26,328 nt of DNA. Source: Akkermansiaceae bacterium UBA5689 (GTDB lineage: Bacteria > Verrucomicrobiota > Verrucomicrobiia > Verrucomicrobiales > Akkermansiaceae). Under the pieces are notes generated by a model. That model ran no database searches. It had not been told where the DNA came from and saw nothing but the letters and a program-made list of their open reading frames with translations. A program made the translations under genes and the position numbers. Position 1 is the stretch's first letter, and every line of letters begins with the position of its first letter. The stretch spans positions 7,061 through 33,388 of the forward strand of contig DIHT01000040.1 in assembly GCA_002420305.1 (NCBI GenBank). Direction: 5' to 3'. Of the stretch, positions 6,880 to 15,804 are shown in pieces.

Positions 6880-9800
6880 ATGCGTTCCATCCCACGCTTT
6901 CTGGCTCCTCCCTCCCTGCTTTTGCTCGGGGCCGTTCTGCACCCGGTGAGCTCTCTCCCCGGAGCAGAGGTCTCCGCCGCCCTTCCCCTGCAAAACGCCG
7001 GACCAGCGGCCAAAACCCTTTTCACAGCCCTCTCACCCGAAGAATCCGGCATCAATTTTGTCAATCCAATCGATACGACACACCCTCTTAAGCGAATCTA
7101 CCTCGGAGCCTTTGCCTGTGGGGGCATCGGAGTGGGAGATCTCAATGGAGATGGCCGTCCAGATCTCTTTCTGACCGGGGGGTCTCCCGAAAATCGAGTC
7201 TATCTCCAGACCGAAGAACCCCTCCGGTTTATCGACGCCACCGCCCAGTCTGGAATCAAGGCGGCCGGAACGTGGTCTTCCGGGCCGACCCTCGTGGATA
7301 TAGATGCCGACGGAGACCTCGACATTCATGTCTGCAATTACGACGCGCCCAATCACCTCTGGATCAATGATGGAGAAGGAAAATTCACGGAGAAGGCAGA
7401 GGCCTATGGTCTCGCCATCTCGGATGCCAGCCTGACGGCCACCTTCTGTGACTATGACTTGGACGGGGATCTCGACTGCTTCCTTCTCACACGGGATTTC
7501 AAGCGCGCAGGGGGACGTCCCAAGGAGCACCCAGTCGAGCTGGTGAACAATAAGTGGAGGATCAAACCCGGCTTCGAAAAGTATTACGATATCGTGACCC
7601 GGGCAGGCGGCAAGCAGGTCTACATTAATGCTGGCCGGCAGGACATCCTGCTGCGCAACGAGGGCCCCGATGCCAGGGGGCAGACGCGTTTTAGTGATGT
7701 CAGCGCGTCTGCTGGGATCTCGGGGAGGGATCGAGGAAACTCAGTCACCTGGTGGGACTTCGATAATGACGGTCTCCCCGATATCTACGTCGGCAACGAT
7801 TTTAAGGATGCGGACCGCCTCTATCGCAATAATGGCAATGGCACCTTCACCGATGTGATCCGACAGGCAGCCCCTCACACTCCCTGGTTTTCCATGGGAG
7901 CCGACATCGCGGATCTCGATGGGGATGGGCGCACCGACCTGCTGGTTGCCGATATGGCAGGGACCAACCATTACCGCTCCAAGACCACCATGGGCGAAAT
8001 TACCTCAATCCGCCCTTTTCTTCTTTCCGCGGTTCCCCGGCAATACATGCATAACGTTCTCTATCTAAACAACGGAGTAGGCAAACTTGCAGATGGAGCC
8101 TTTCAGGCGGGACTGGCCAATTCCGACTGGACTTGGGCGGTCAAACTCCAGGACTTCGATCTCAACGGGCACGTTGACGCCTACTTTACCAACGGCGTGT
8201 CACGCAGTTTTAATAATTCCGATGATCAGCGAAGCGCCTCAGATCATATTGGCCAGACCGAGTGGGACTACTACGAATCCCATCCTCCCCGCAAAGAGGA
8301 GAATCTCGCCTTTGCCAACCGTGGCAACCTGAATTTCGAGAACGTCAGCAAGAGCTGGGGACTCGACCACCTCGGCATGAGTTATTCGGCCGCCACCGGC
8401 GACCTCGATGGGGATGGGGATGTTGAATTGATCGTCGCTAGTCTCGATGAATCGGTTCGGGTCTACAGGAACAATACCCCGGCCTCCTCCCAGCGAGCCT
8501 CCATTCGCCTCGAAGGCGCGGCAGGAAATCGGCTGGGCCTTGGCGCAAATGTCTGGGTTCAAAGCGGCGGCAGACTCCAGAGGCAGGTCGTTCAGCCAGC
8601 TACGGGCTTCCTCTCGTCCAATCAACCCAAATTACACTTCGGCCTCGGCGACAATACACAAATCGAGCACATCACCGTCAAGTGGCAAAGGGGACACGTG
8701 CAACGGATTGAAAATCTGCGTGCCGGCCAAACCTACCATATTAAAGAACCCTCCACCCAACCACCACGGTGGGCCCGACCAGTCCGAAAGCCCACCCGCT
8801 ACGCGCCAATCACCTCCCCCTCTCTCCGGTCGATCGCACACCGCGAAACGCCTCACGACGACTTCTCCAAACAACCACTCCTACCCTATAAACACTCTCA
8901 ACTCGGCCCCGGCATGGCATGGAGCGACCTCGATGGCGATGGTGACGCCGACTGTTACCTCTCTGGAAGCGCAGGTCATCCAGGAATCCTCTCCGTTAAT
9001 GAAGGCAACGGCCTGCTGCGCAATATCAAGAATCTGGAGTTCACTCGTCACGCGGAAAGAGAGGACCTTGGCGCGATCTTTTTTGATGCCAACTCAGACG
9101 GCACGAACGACCTCTACGTGGTAAGTGGCGGAGTGGAATGTCCGGCAGGATCTCCCCAATTGCGGGACCGACTCTACTTGAATGACGGCAAAGGCCAATT
9201 CACCCATGCTCCCAACGCGCTCCCCGATTTACGGGACAGCGGCAGCTGCGTCGTCGGGGCCGACTACGATCGCGATGGAGACATTGATCTCTTCATCGGA
9301 GGCAGGGTCGTCCCCGGAGCCTATCCCGCAACCCCTCAGAGTCGCCTCCTTCGCAACGACTCAAAGGGGCCGGCGCCAACATTCTCTGACCAGACCGCGT
9401 CCGTTGATGGCCTCGGCCAGGCAGGTCTGGTATCCGGCGCTCTCTGGTCAGACGCCAACGGTGATGGGTGGGTCGACCTGCTGGTCTGCTGCGAATGGGG
9501 GCCCGTGACGATCTTTCTCAACAGAAAAGGAAAGCTGGTTGAATCTACCGCAGGATCTGGACTCGCTACTTATCTTGGGTGGTGGAAGGGAATTGCCGCA
9601 AGCGACCTCGATGGAGATGGCGACCTTGATTACGTGGTCAGCAACCAAGGCACCAATACTCCATACAAGGCCTCTAAAGAGAAACCCGAACTGCTCTTTT
9701 ATGGCGACTTTGACGGGAGCGGGAAGAAGCGAATCGTTGAGGCTAAGTTCGAGGGCAAAACCTGCTATCCGCGGAGGGGGTTCAGTTGCTCCAGCGGAGC

Positions 9801-10578
9801 GATGCCTGCCTTGCGTAGTCGACTCAAAACTTTCGAAAACTTCGCCCGGTCTACTCTGGGCGATCTTTACGGAGACGTCCTGTCAGGATCCTTACGACTG
9901 GAGGCCAACACCTTGGAGTCCTGCGTACTCCTCAATAACGGAAACGCCCGCTTCAGCATTACAAAGCTACCCCGAGCCGCTCAGTTCTCTCCGTCGCAGG
10001 GTGTTCTCCTCAGCGACCTTGACGGCGATGGCCTCACCGATTGTGTCCTCGCCCAGAACTTCTTCGGCGCTCAACCAGAGATTGGCCTGCTGGACTCCGG
10101 TTTGAGCGTTTTCCTACATGGGAGAGGGTCGGGCAGGTTTCTGGCTGCCGGCCCGGACAAGAGCGGCATCCGAATCGCAGGTGCGGCCACTGCCCTTACG
10201 ACCGCAGACCTCAATCTTGATGGCCGTCCAGAACTCGCATTTGCCGTCAACAACTCTCCCGCAATGTTCCTTTCGGAACTCCCTGTCAGCAACCAAAGCC
10301 ACAAGCTTTTTGAGGTCCGCCTCAGGGGGAAACCCGGAAACCTTGTCTCTGTCGGGGCCCGCATCACCTTATCTTCCCCGACGACCTCTCAATCTCAGAC
10401 CTCGGAGATCACCGCAGGGTCTGGCTACCTCGGCCAGTCAGAGGCAGCCCGCTGGTTTGGGCTCGGACCAGCGGCCCCCGAAACCCCGATATCGGTGACC
10501 GTCCGCTGGCCTGACGGAAGCTCTACCATCACCAGAACTGTTGCCGGCGATCGAAAAGTCCTTATTCAGCAACCCTGA
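6880..10578 (+). CDS. Giant secreted FG-GAP/VCBS repeat protein with two UnbV (ASPIC) domains
   Basis: This 1232-residue exported protein is built from calcium-binding FG-GAP/VCBS-like repeats. I count about 14 Dx(D/N)xDG loops, for example GDLNGDGRPD, VDIDADGDLD, ADLDGDGRTD, SDLDGDGDLD and ADLNLDGRPE. An ASPIC/UnbV domain sits at roughly residues 537-622 and a second one closes the protein at roughly 1140-1232, so the protein is two successive propeller-plus-UnbV modules. Such proteins are common, large and surface-exposed or secreted in Planctomycetes and Verrucomicrobia; their function is mostly unknown and an adhesive or glycan-related role is usually assumed. The ATG at 6880 directly precedes a signal peptide ending near LPGAEVSA. 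An in-frame ATG at 6847 would place 11 polar residues before the signal. The CotH-domain gene follows 76 bp downstream on the same strand and may be co-transcribed. Confidence 0.92.
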   Translation: MRSIPRFLAPPSLLLLGAVLHPVSSLPGAEVSAALPLQNAGPAAKTLFTALSPEESGINFVNPIDTTHPLKRIYLGAFACGGIGVGDLNGDGRPDLFLTGGSPENRVYLQTEEPLRFIDATAQSGIKAAGTWSSGPTLVDIDADGDLDIHVCNYDAPNHLWINDGEGKFTEKAEAYGLAISDASLTATFCDYDLDGDLDCFLLTRDFKRAGGRPKEHPVELVNNKWRIKPGFEKYYDIVTRAGGKQVYINAGRQDILLRNEGPDARGQTRFSDVSASAGISGRDRGNSVTWWDFDNDGLPDIYVGNDFKDADRLYRNNGNGTFTDVIRQAAPHTPWFSMGADIADLDGDGRTDLLVADMAGTNHYRSKTTMGEITSIRPFLLSAVPRQYMHNVLYLNNGVGKLADGAFQAGLANSDWTWAVKLQDFDLNGHVDAYFTNGVSRSFNNSDDQRSASDHIGQTEWDYYESHPPRKEENLAFANRGNLNFENVSKSWGLDHLGMSYSAATGDLDGDGDVELIVASLDESVRVYRNNTPASSQRASIRLEGAAGNRLGLGANVWVQSGGRLQRQVVQPATGFLSSNQPKLHFGLGDNTQIEHITVKWQRGHVQRIENLRAGQTYHIKEPSTQPPRWARPVRKPTRYAPITSPSLRSIAHRETPHDDFSKQPLLPYKHSQLGPGMAWSDLDGDGDADCYLSGSAGHPGILSVNEGNGLLRNIKNLEFTRHAEREDLGAIFFDANSDGTNDLYVVSGGVECPAGSPQLRDRLYLNDGKGQFTHAPNALPDLRDSGSCVVGADYDRDGDIDLFIGGRVVPGAYPATPQSRLLRNDSKGPAPTFSDQTASVDGLGQAGLVSGALWSDANGDGWVDLLVCCEWGPVTIFLNRKGKLVESTAGSGLATYLGWWKGIAASDLDGDGDLDYVVSNQGTNTPYKASKEKPELLFYGDFDGSGKKRIVEAKFEGKTCYPRRGFSCSSGAMPALRSRLKTFENFARSTLGDLYGDVLSGSLRLEANTLESCVLLNNGNARFSITKLPRAAQFSPSQGVLLSDLDGDGLTDCVLAQNFFGAQPEIGLLDSGLSVFLHGRGSGRFLAAGPDKSGIRIAGAATALTTADLNLDGRPELAFAVNNSPAMFLSELPVSNQSHKLFEVRLRGKPGNLVSVGARITLSSPTTSQSQTSEITAGSGYLGQSEAARWFGLGPAAPETPISVTVRWPDGSSTITRTVAGDRKVLIQQP

Positions 10579-10654
10579 CTATCTTCAATCACACTCGACA
10601 TCAGAAGCGTGAATACTGTAAGCCTTCTACTTTCCTAAAGCCCCCTATAGCCCA

Positions 10655-13600
10655 GTGCGATCATTCCTCCATTCCTCAAAAACACTGATTCTGCGCTGCC
10701 TGGCACTTCTTGCCACAGGCGCGCTCCATGCTGCGCCAGTGATCAACGAAATTCACTATAACAACGACCTTAATTATATCGCTACCGAGTTCATCGAGCT
10801 CCACAACCCGGGCCCAGAGGCAGTAGCCCTAACCGACTGGAAACTCGCCGGAGGCATCGATTTCACCTTCCCAGAGAATTCTCTCCTGGAGGCCGGGGCT
10901 TACGTTGTGGTGGCAGAAAACCCCGCAACTCTCCGTTCAGAGTTCTCAAGCCCCACAGGTGACCTTAGAGTTGTTGGACCTTATGCTGGAGGCTTGAGCG
11001 GAGAAGGCGAAACCATTGAGCTCTTTGACAATTCTGGCGAGCGTATCGATCGGGTGAGCTTCGATATCGACTTCCCCTGGCCGATCGCTGCAGATGGCGC
11101 CGGCAGCTCGATGGAGCTGATCCATCCAGATCTCGACAACGACCTTGGAAGCTCCTGGAGAAGCTCGGGCAACAATGGAGCCCTCGGCCCTCCCACACCC
11201 TCAGCCGCTAACAGCGTCTATAGCACGGTTGCCCCACCCAATATTCGTCAGGTTCGCCATGATCCCCAGCAACCTGCGAGCGTGGAGGATCTGATTGTTA
11301 CTGCCAAGGTCACAGATCCCGACGGCGTCGGCGCGGTAACACTCGCCTACACTCTCATTCTCCCCGGCCGCTACATACCTGCCTTCCTCGCCAAACCCTA
11401 TTCTGAACTCTTGAGCAATCCGACAGCTCCTCACCAGCCCAATCCCGCCTACCTCCGGAACTGGCTGAGCGTCGCCATGAACGACGACGGACTTGGAGCC
11501 GATGCCGTTGCAGGCGACAGCATCTATACCGCCACCATCCCAGCCAATTCCTATCAGAATCGCACCCTGATCCGCTACCGAATCACCGTGAGAGATAGTG
11601 AAGGAACCTCTGCCACCGCCCCATTCCCTGACGATGAATCGCTGAACTTCTCGTGCTTTGTCTACGACGGACTACCGGACTACGAGACCACCACCCGGAC
11701 CTACTCAGCTGACACGGTTCTCAACACCCTTCCAGCCTATCACCTTCTCACTTCCGAGGAAGATTACGACCAATGCGTGGCCTACGACGGAAATCAGATT
11801 CCACGCAACAGCTATGACGCCCGCAGCGCCTTTAACTGGAGTGCGACTTTCGTCTACGATGGCATCGCATATGACAACATTGGGTATCGCCTGCGACAGA
11901 GAAACGCGCGGTATTCCAATCGAGGAAAACGCAGTTTCCGATTTCGTTTCAATCGTGGGAACTACGTCCAGCTTCATGACATCTGGGGAAACCCCTACCC
12001 TACCAAGTGGCGCACGCTCAACTCTCACAAGATGCATGCTCGGGGAGGCACTAATTTTGGACTCTACGAGGCCGCCAATTCTATCCTCTGGAATACCACA
12101 GGAACCGCGGCACCCTTCACCCACTGGTTCCATTTCCGTGTCATCAAGAGCACCGAGGAAGCCCCAGACCAGTATCGTGGAGATTTCTACGGATTTCTTC
12201 TCGCTACTGAAGACTATGACCGGAGGTTTCTTGAGGCGCACGATCTAGAGAAGGGAAATCTCTACAAACTTAAGTCTGGGTTAACTGAGGGATCAGACGT
12301 CATACGATACCACGCTCCCCGGGGCGCCCAAGGTGGAGCAGACTACGAAAACATCATCTTCAATCTGCGCCCCAACCGAAATGACTCCTGGCTTCGGCAG
12401 CACGTGGATTGGGATTCATGGTATCACTACCATGCTATCGTAGATGCTGTAAGACACTACGATGTTCAGCCCAATACTGCCGAACATCTCAAAAACCGGG
12501 CTTATTACTTCAAGCCGAACCGGTCCCGATTTGGACTTCTGCAAGTCCTGCCGTGGGACTCCGACACCAGCTGGGGGCCGAACTGGAATGGTGGCGAAGA
12601 TTTTTGCAAGTATGCGATGGGGTCGAGGGCCGAGTTTAACATGGAATATCGTAATGTAGTTCGCGAAATCCGGGACCTGCTCTGGCAACCAAGTCAAATC
12701 AATGGCCTGATCGACATGCTTCAGGATCGGGTGATCAGCTTTCAGCAGGCTGACCGCCTTCGCTGGACCAATGCCCCTGCCTCCGCAGGCTCACAGACCG
12801 ATGGCGATATTCGACTGCGCACCCGTGACATGAAAATGTTCGCCTTTACAGGAGGAAGCTGGACCGGAGGAGATACTGGAACAATGGCTCCTGCCTCTCG
12901 TGACAGCGGCACATCCGGGCGAGAGGGCCGGGACGCCTATCTTGACGAACTGAGTGCTGACTCTGCCATTCCTGATACCCCTGTCATCACGGACCTGAGC
13001 GATCCAGGACACCCTGCCAATGGCCTCCGTTTTTCCTCATCCGCCTTCTCGGATAACTCGGGAGGTTTTGGCGCAATGGAATATCGAATCGCGCATCATG
13101 CCCCCTACACCAGGGGAGACAATGTCCCATTTCCATTCGAGTGGACTGCAACCTGGGAAACAGGGGAACTTTCAGAATTTACTCCTGAGATTCGGCCGCC
13201 TGCCTCTGCTGTAAAAGGTGGCCAGACCTATCGGGCCCGCGTTCGACATAAAGATACCTCCGGCCGCTGGAGCCACTGGTCTGACCCACTGGAATTCCAA
13301 GCCTCTAATCCTGTTGCCAGCGCATATCAGGAGAATCTGGTCATTAGTGAGATCATGTATAATCCAGCGGGCCCCGATGACACAGAGTATCTCGAGCTGC
13401 ACAATATCGGACCAGATCCTCTCGACCTGACAGATGTGAGATTCACCAAAGGAATCGATTACGATTTCGAAGACGGCACGGTCCTCGCCTCAGGTGCATA
13501 CCTCCTTATCGTCCGGAACCGCCTGGCCTTCGAGGAGCGCTACGGATCGAACCTTCCGGTCGCTGGAGAATACCTGAATGAAGAAGAAAGCCGGCTCGAG

Positions 13601-14182
13601 AATGATGGAGAACGGATCAAGATCGCCCTTGGGACTTTTCCCATTCACGACTTCGTCTATGACGACACTCTCCCATGGCCCGAAGAGGCGGATGCTGGTG
13701 GGTTTTCCATGGAACTCATGCGCACCAGCGATAATTCGGCTAACGACCCTCTCGACCCCCTTGGCCACGGAATCCCAACGAACTGGCGTCTCGGGGGCTC
13801 TCCCGGGAGAACCGGAAGCCAAACCTTTGAAGGAGCCGACCCTCTTGACGATAGCGATCAGGATGGCCTTCCTGCATTTCTCGAACACGCGTTGGGCAGC
13901 GATAACCTGAACCCTCTGAGCGGACCAGAATTACTCTCCGCTGGGAGTCCGGACGGCACCCTGACATTTACGTTCCAGCGGAAACTTGCCGCTGACGATG
14001 TTCTCTTCACTGTGGAGGTCTCGAGAGATCTCATCCTCTGGACGAACGAAACCGCCCTTGTCTCTGAGACCGCGGGTAGCGACGGAACCTCCATCGTCAC
14101 CTACACCCCAACCTTCGAAGCAGGCAATGACTCAAGGTTATTCATGCGTCTCCGGGCGACCCTCGTCGATCCACTACCCTGA
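10655..14182 (+). CDS. Secreted lamin-tail / CotH-kinase-like protein
   Basis: This is a 1175-residue exported protein with a GTG start and a signal peptide ending ATGALHAAP. Residues about 26-150 form a lamin-tail domain (VINEIHYNN, then FIELHNPG and VALTDWKL). Residues about 410-650 form a CotH-type kinase-like domain, with RLRQRNARYSNRGKRSFRFR, then SHKMHARGGTNF, NLYKLKSG and the acidic metal-site-like LPWDSDTSWG. A region near 760-890 looks like a fibronectin-type or similar beta sandwich (YRARVRHKDTSGRWSHWS). A second lamin-tail domain lies at about 892-1048 (LVISEIMYNP, YLELHNIG). The tail begins with DSDQDGLPAFLEHALG, an Asp-rich hinge often seen near the C terminus of verrucomicrobial secreted proteins. 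CotH proteins phosphorylate spore-coat proteins in Bacillus; here the role is unknown, possibly modification or anchoring of surface proteins. It converges with the HtrA-like gene. Confidence 0.9.
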   Translation: MRSFLHSSKTLILRCLALLATGALHAAPVINEIHYNNDLNYIATEFIELHNPGPEAVALTDWKLAGGIDFTFPENSLLEAGAYVVVAENPATLRSEFSSPTGDLRVVGPYAGGLSGEGETIELFDNSGERIDRVSFDIDFPWPIAADGAGSSMELIHPDLDNDLGSSWRSSGNNGALGPPTPSAANSVYSTVAPPNIRQVRHDPQQPASVEDLIVTAKVTDPDGVGAVTLAYTLILPGRYIPAFLAKPYSELLSNPTAPHQPNPAYLRNWLSVAMNDDGLGADAVAGDSIYTATIPANSYQNRTLIRYRITVRDSEGTSATAPFPDDESLNFSCFVYDGLPDYETTTRTYSADTVLNTLPAYHLLTSEEDYDQCVAYDGNQIPRNSYDARSAFNWSATFVYDGIAYDNIGYRLRQRNARYSNRGKRSFRFRFNRGNYVQLHDIWGNPYPTKWRTLNSHKMHARGGTNFGLYEAANSILWNTTGTAAPFTHWFHFRVIKSTEEAPDQYRGDFYGFLLATEDYDRRFLEAHDLEKGNLYKLKSGLTEGSDVIRYHAPRGAQGGADYENIIFNLRPNRNDSWLRQHVDWDSWYHYHAIVDAVRHYDVQPNTAEHLKNRAYYFKPNRSRFGLLQVLPWDSDTSWGPNWNGGEDFCKYAMGSRAEFNMEYRNVVREIRDLLWQPSQINGLIDMLQDRVISFQQADRLRWTNAPASAGSQTDGDIRLRTRDMKMFAFTGGSWTGGDTGTMAPASRDSGTSGREGRDAYLDELSADSAIPDTPVITDLSDPGHPANGLRFSSSAFSDNSGGFGAMEYRIAHHAPYTRGDNVPFPFEWTATWETGELSEFTPEIRPPASAVKGGQTYRARVRHKDTSGRWSHWSDPLEFQASNPVASAYQENLVISEIMYNPAGPDDTEYLELHNIGPDPLDLTDVRFTKGIDYDFEDGTVLASGAYLLIVRNRLAFEERYGSNLPVAGEYLNEEESRLENDGERIKIALGTFPIHDFVYDDTLPWPEEADAGGFSMELMRTSDNSANDPLDPLGHGIPTNWRLGGSPGRTGSQTFEGADPLDDSDQDGLPAFLEHALGSDNLNPLSGPELLSAGSPDGTLTFTFQRKLAADDVLFTVEVSRDLILWTNETALVSETAGSDGTSIVTYTPTFEAGNDSRLFMRLRATLVDPLP

Positions 14183-14211
14183 CATCAGGGAAGATGTTCA
14201 TCTCCGAAGGA

Positions 14212-15657
14212 TCACGGCATGTGAAACCATGCATCCTCCGCCACCACCTGCAAAGAAAAGCCTGGCCCCTCCCATGAGATCACCAACTCTTCATCTCCTC
14301 CCTGTTCAAAGAACGAAATGGTTACCGGATGAAGCCCTGCTGGCAACCGAACGAGCCCACTCTTTCTCTGGACCGCATGCAGGCCATCATTGTTCACCAC
14401 GACCTCATCTCCGATAGAGAGCCGACTGCCATCATCTGACGAGGTGTAAAAGGTATACAGGCCCTCTTCAGGGATCTTGACGAAGCCCTCGAACTGGATC
14501 CCATAGTTTTCCCTGTTCTCTGTGCTATAAGCCTCCTCGGTAGGCATCTTGACCACGCCATTCACTACTGGATTCAGCTCATCAAAGTCAGGCAAGGCAT
14601 CCCAGCTACCCTCGAAACCCTCAAATTTTAACCCAATCTCCATTCCCTCTTCGGCTACCGGCTTGAGCAACTCCAATTCCCCAAGCTCTACCTCGATATT
14701 TTTGTGCTCCCCATTACGCTGAATCTTCAGTTCCAGCCGCTCTCCAGATGCTTTCCCGACGAGTGCCAGATGAAAATCCACTCCATGGCCTACCTCCCGA
14801 CCGTCCACTGCCTCAATCCAGTCTCCGGCTTCAACGCCAGCTTTCTCAGCTGGTGAACCCTCGCTGACATCCCCTACGACCACGGAGGATTTTAGCATTT
14901 CAACCTGTAAACCCAGCCTGAACCCATAGCGAAGTTCAGCCGACAAAAGAGTAGGAAACACTTCCCGAACTCGATCCGCAGTTATCGCAAAGTTAATATT
15001 TTCCCCATCGAGCTTTTTTGAGGTGATCACCCCAATCTGTTCTCCAAGAGCATTAATGAGCGGCCCTCCCGAGTTCCCACCACTTACTGCCGCACTGGTC
15101 TGCACCATTCCAGGAAGAAATGTTCCCGCTACTGCAGTCGATCGATTGAGCCCGCTCACGATCCCCTCGGAGACAGAGTGAACCAGCCCCCCGGGATTCC
15201 CGATGACCACCACCGGCTCCCCCAGCATCAGATCATGGCTCCGTCCGAGCTTCAGGAACGGCAGACTTTTTCCCGCATCCACCTTAACAAGAGCTAGGTC
15301 CTCTGAGCTCATGGTAGCGATAATCCGGAACATCATTGGAGGCTGTCCTGGGAGAAACGCCTGACCCTCATGCATCCGGAAAAGCACATGATTGTTGGTG
15401 AGCAGATATCCCTCCTCATGAATGAGCGAGGCGCTTCCTACTCCCATCGTAAAAACGCCAGCGGAATCCTGTGCCTGAACGGTTTGCAGAGAAGCCACTG
15501 CTGGCAAACAGCGCTCAACCAACTGCACCAAGGGAGTGTAGCGAGCCTGTGATTTTTCCACGCCATCCCCATCCTTCTGATCCTGATCTGCCCGCGCAAT
15601 GGATCCTCCGGCAGCAACTAAGAGGCAGACAAACAGGAACGCTTTCAGGCACATCAT
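14212..15657 (-). CDS. HtrA/Deg-like serine protease with PDZ and C-terminal PA14 domain
   Basis: This is an exported trypsin-like protease of 481 residues. The ATG pair at 15657/15654 starts a signal peptide (ending SIARADQ); an in-frame GTG at 15699 would put 14 residues ahead of it. The catalytic triad is H90 (LLTNNHVL), D120 (SSEDLALVKVD) and S196 (SGGNSGGPL). A PDZ domain follows at about 242-325 (SEGSPAEKAGVEAGDWIEAV). Residues about 336-478 form a PA14-like beta domain (FEGFVKIPEEGLYTFYTSSD, then DGSRLSIGDEVVVNNDGLHA). HtrA proteins normally carry one or two PDZ domains and act in protein quality control; PA14 usually binds carbohydrate. The combination suggests a protease targeted to a glycan-rich surface, which is inference. 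Its stop lies 30 bp from the stop of the convergent CotH gene. Confidence 0.9.
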   Translation of the reverse strand: MMCLKAFLFVCLLVAAGGSIARADQDQKDGDGVEKSQARYTPLVQLVERCLPAVASLQTVQAQDSAGVFTMGVGSASLIHEEGYLLTNNHVLFRMHEGQAFLPGQPPMMFRIIATMSSEDLALVKVDAGKSLPFLKLGRSHDLMLGEPVVVIGNPGGLVHSVSEGIVSGLNRSTAVAGTFLPGMVQTSAAVSGGNSGGPLINALGEQIGVITSKKLDGENINFAITADRVREVFPTLLSAELRYGFRLGLQVEMLKSSVVVGDVSEGSPAEKAGVEAGDWIEAVDGREVGHGVDFHLALVGKASGERLELKIQRNGEHKNIEVELGELELLKPVAEEGMEIGLKFEGFEGSWDALPDFDELNPVVNGVVKMPTEEAYSTENRENYGIQFEGFVKIPEEGLYTFYTSSDDGSRLSIGDEVVVNNDGLHAVQRKSGLVRLPAGLHPVTISFFEQGGDEELVISWEGPGFSLQVVAEDAWFHMP

Positions 15658-15753
15658 TCCCAAAATGAGGGGCCTCCGCAAAATATCCAGCAAGAACACG
15701 ATTTGGGAGTGTGACTTAAACCAGCTGCTTCACCCTCTTGACACTGAACCCGT

Positions 15754-15766
15754 AAGAGGAACAATG
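15754..15766 (+). promoter_or_regulatory. Shine-Dalgarno-like AAGAGGA plus ATG, out of frame with the next gene
   Basis: AAGAGGA (15754-15760) sits three bases before an ATG at 15764. It is one of the better ribosome-binding-site matches among the gene starts of this window. The ATG opens a frame differing from the 253-residue protein by one base and reaches only a short out-of-frame peptide. The frame of the downstream protein is open back to a stop at 15745 but has no ATG, GTG or TTG before 15805. Confidence 0.35.
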
Positions 15767-15804
15767 GAGCCATCAGTCAGATCGAACAACACCTCTACGT
15801 CATC

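Noticed and set aside
8447..9124. A 225-codon open frame in another frame of the FG-GAP gene
   Set aside because: The overlapping frame contains clear calcium-binding repeats; this one is Pro/Ser/Thr-rich with no domain.
14189..14205. Hairpin between the convergent CotH and HtrA-like genes
   Set aside because: The 7-bp stem has a bulge and a tight loop, and neither strand continues into a T-tract, so a rho-independent terminator is not supported.
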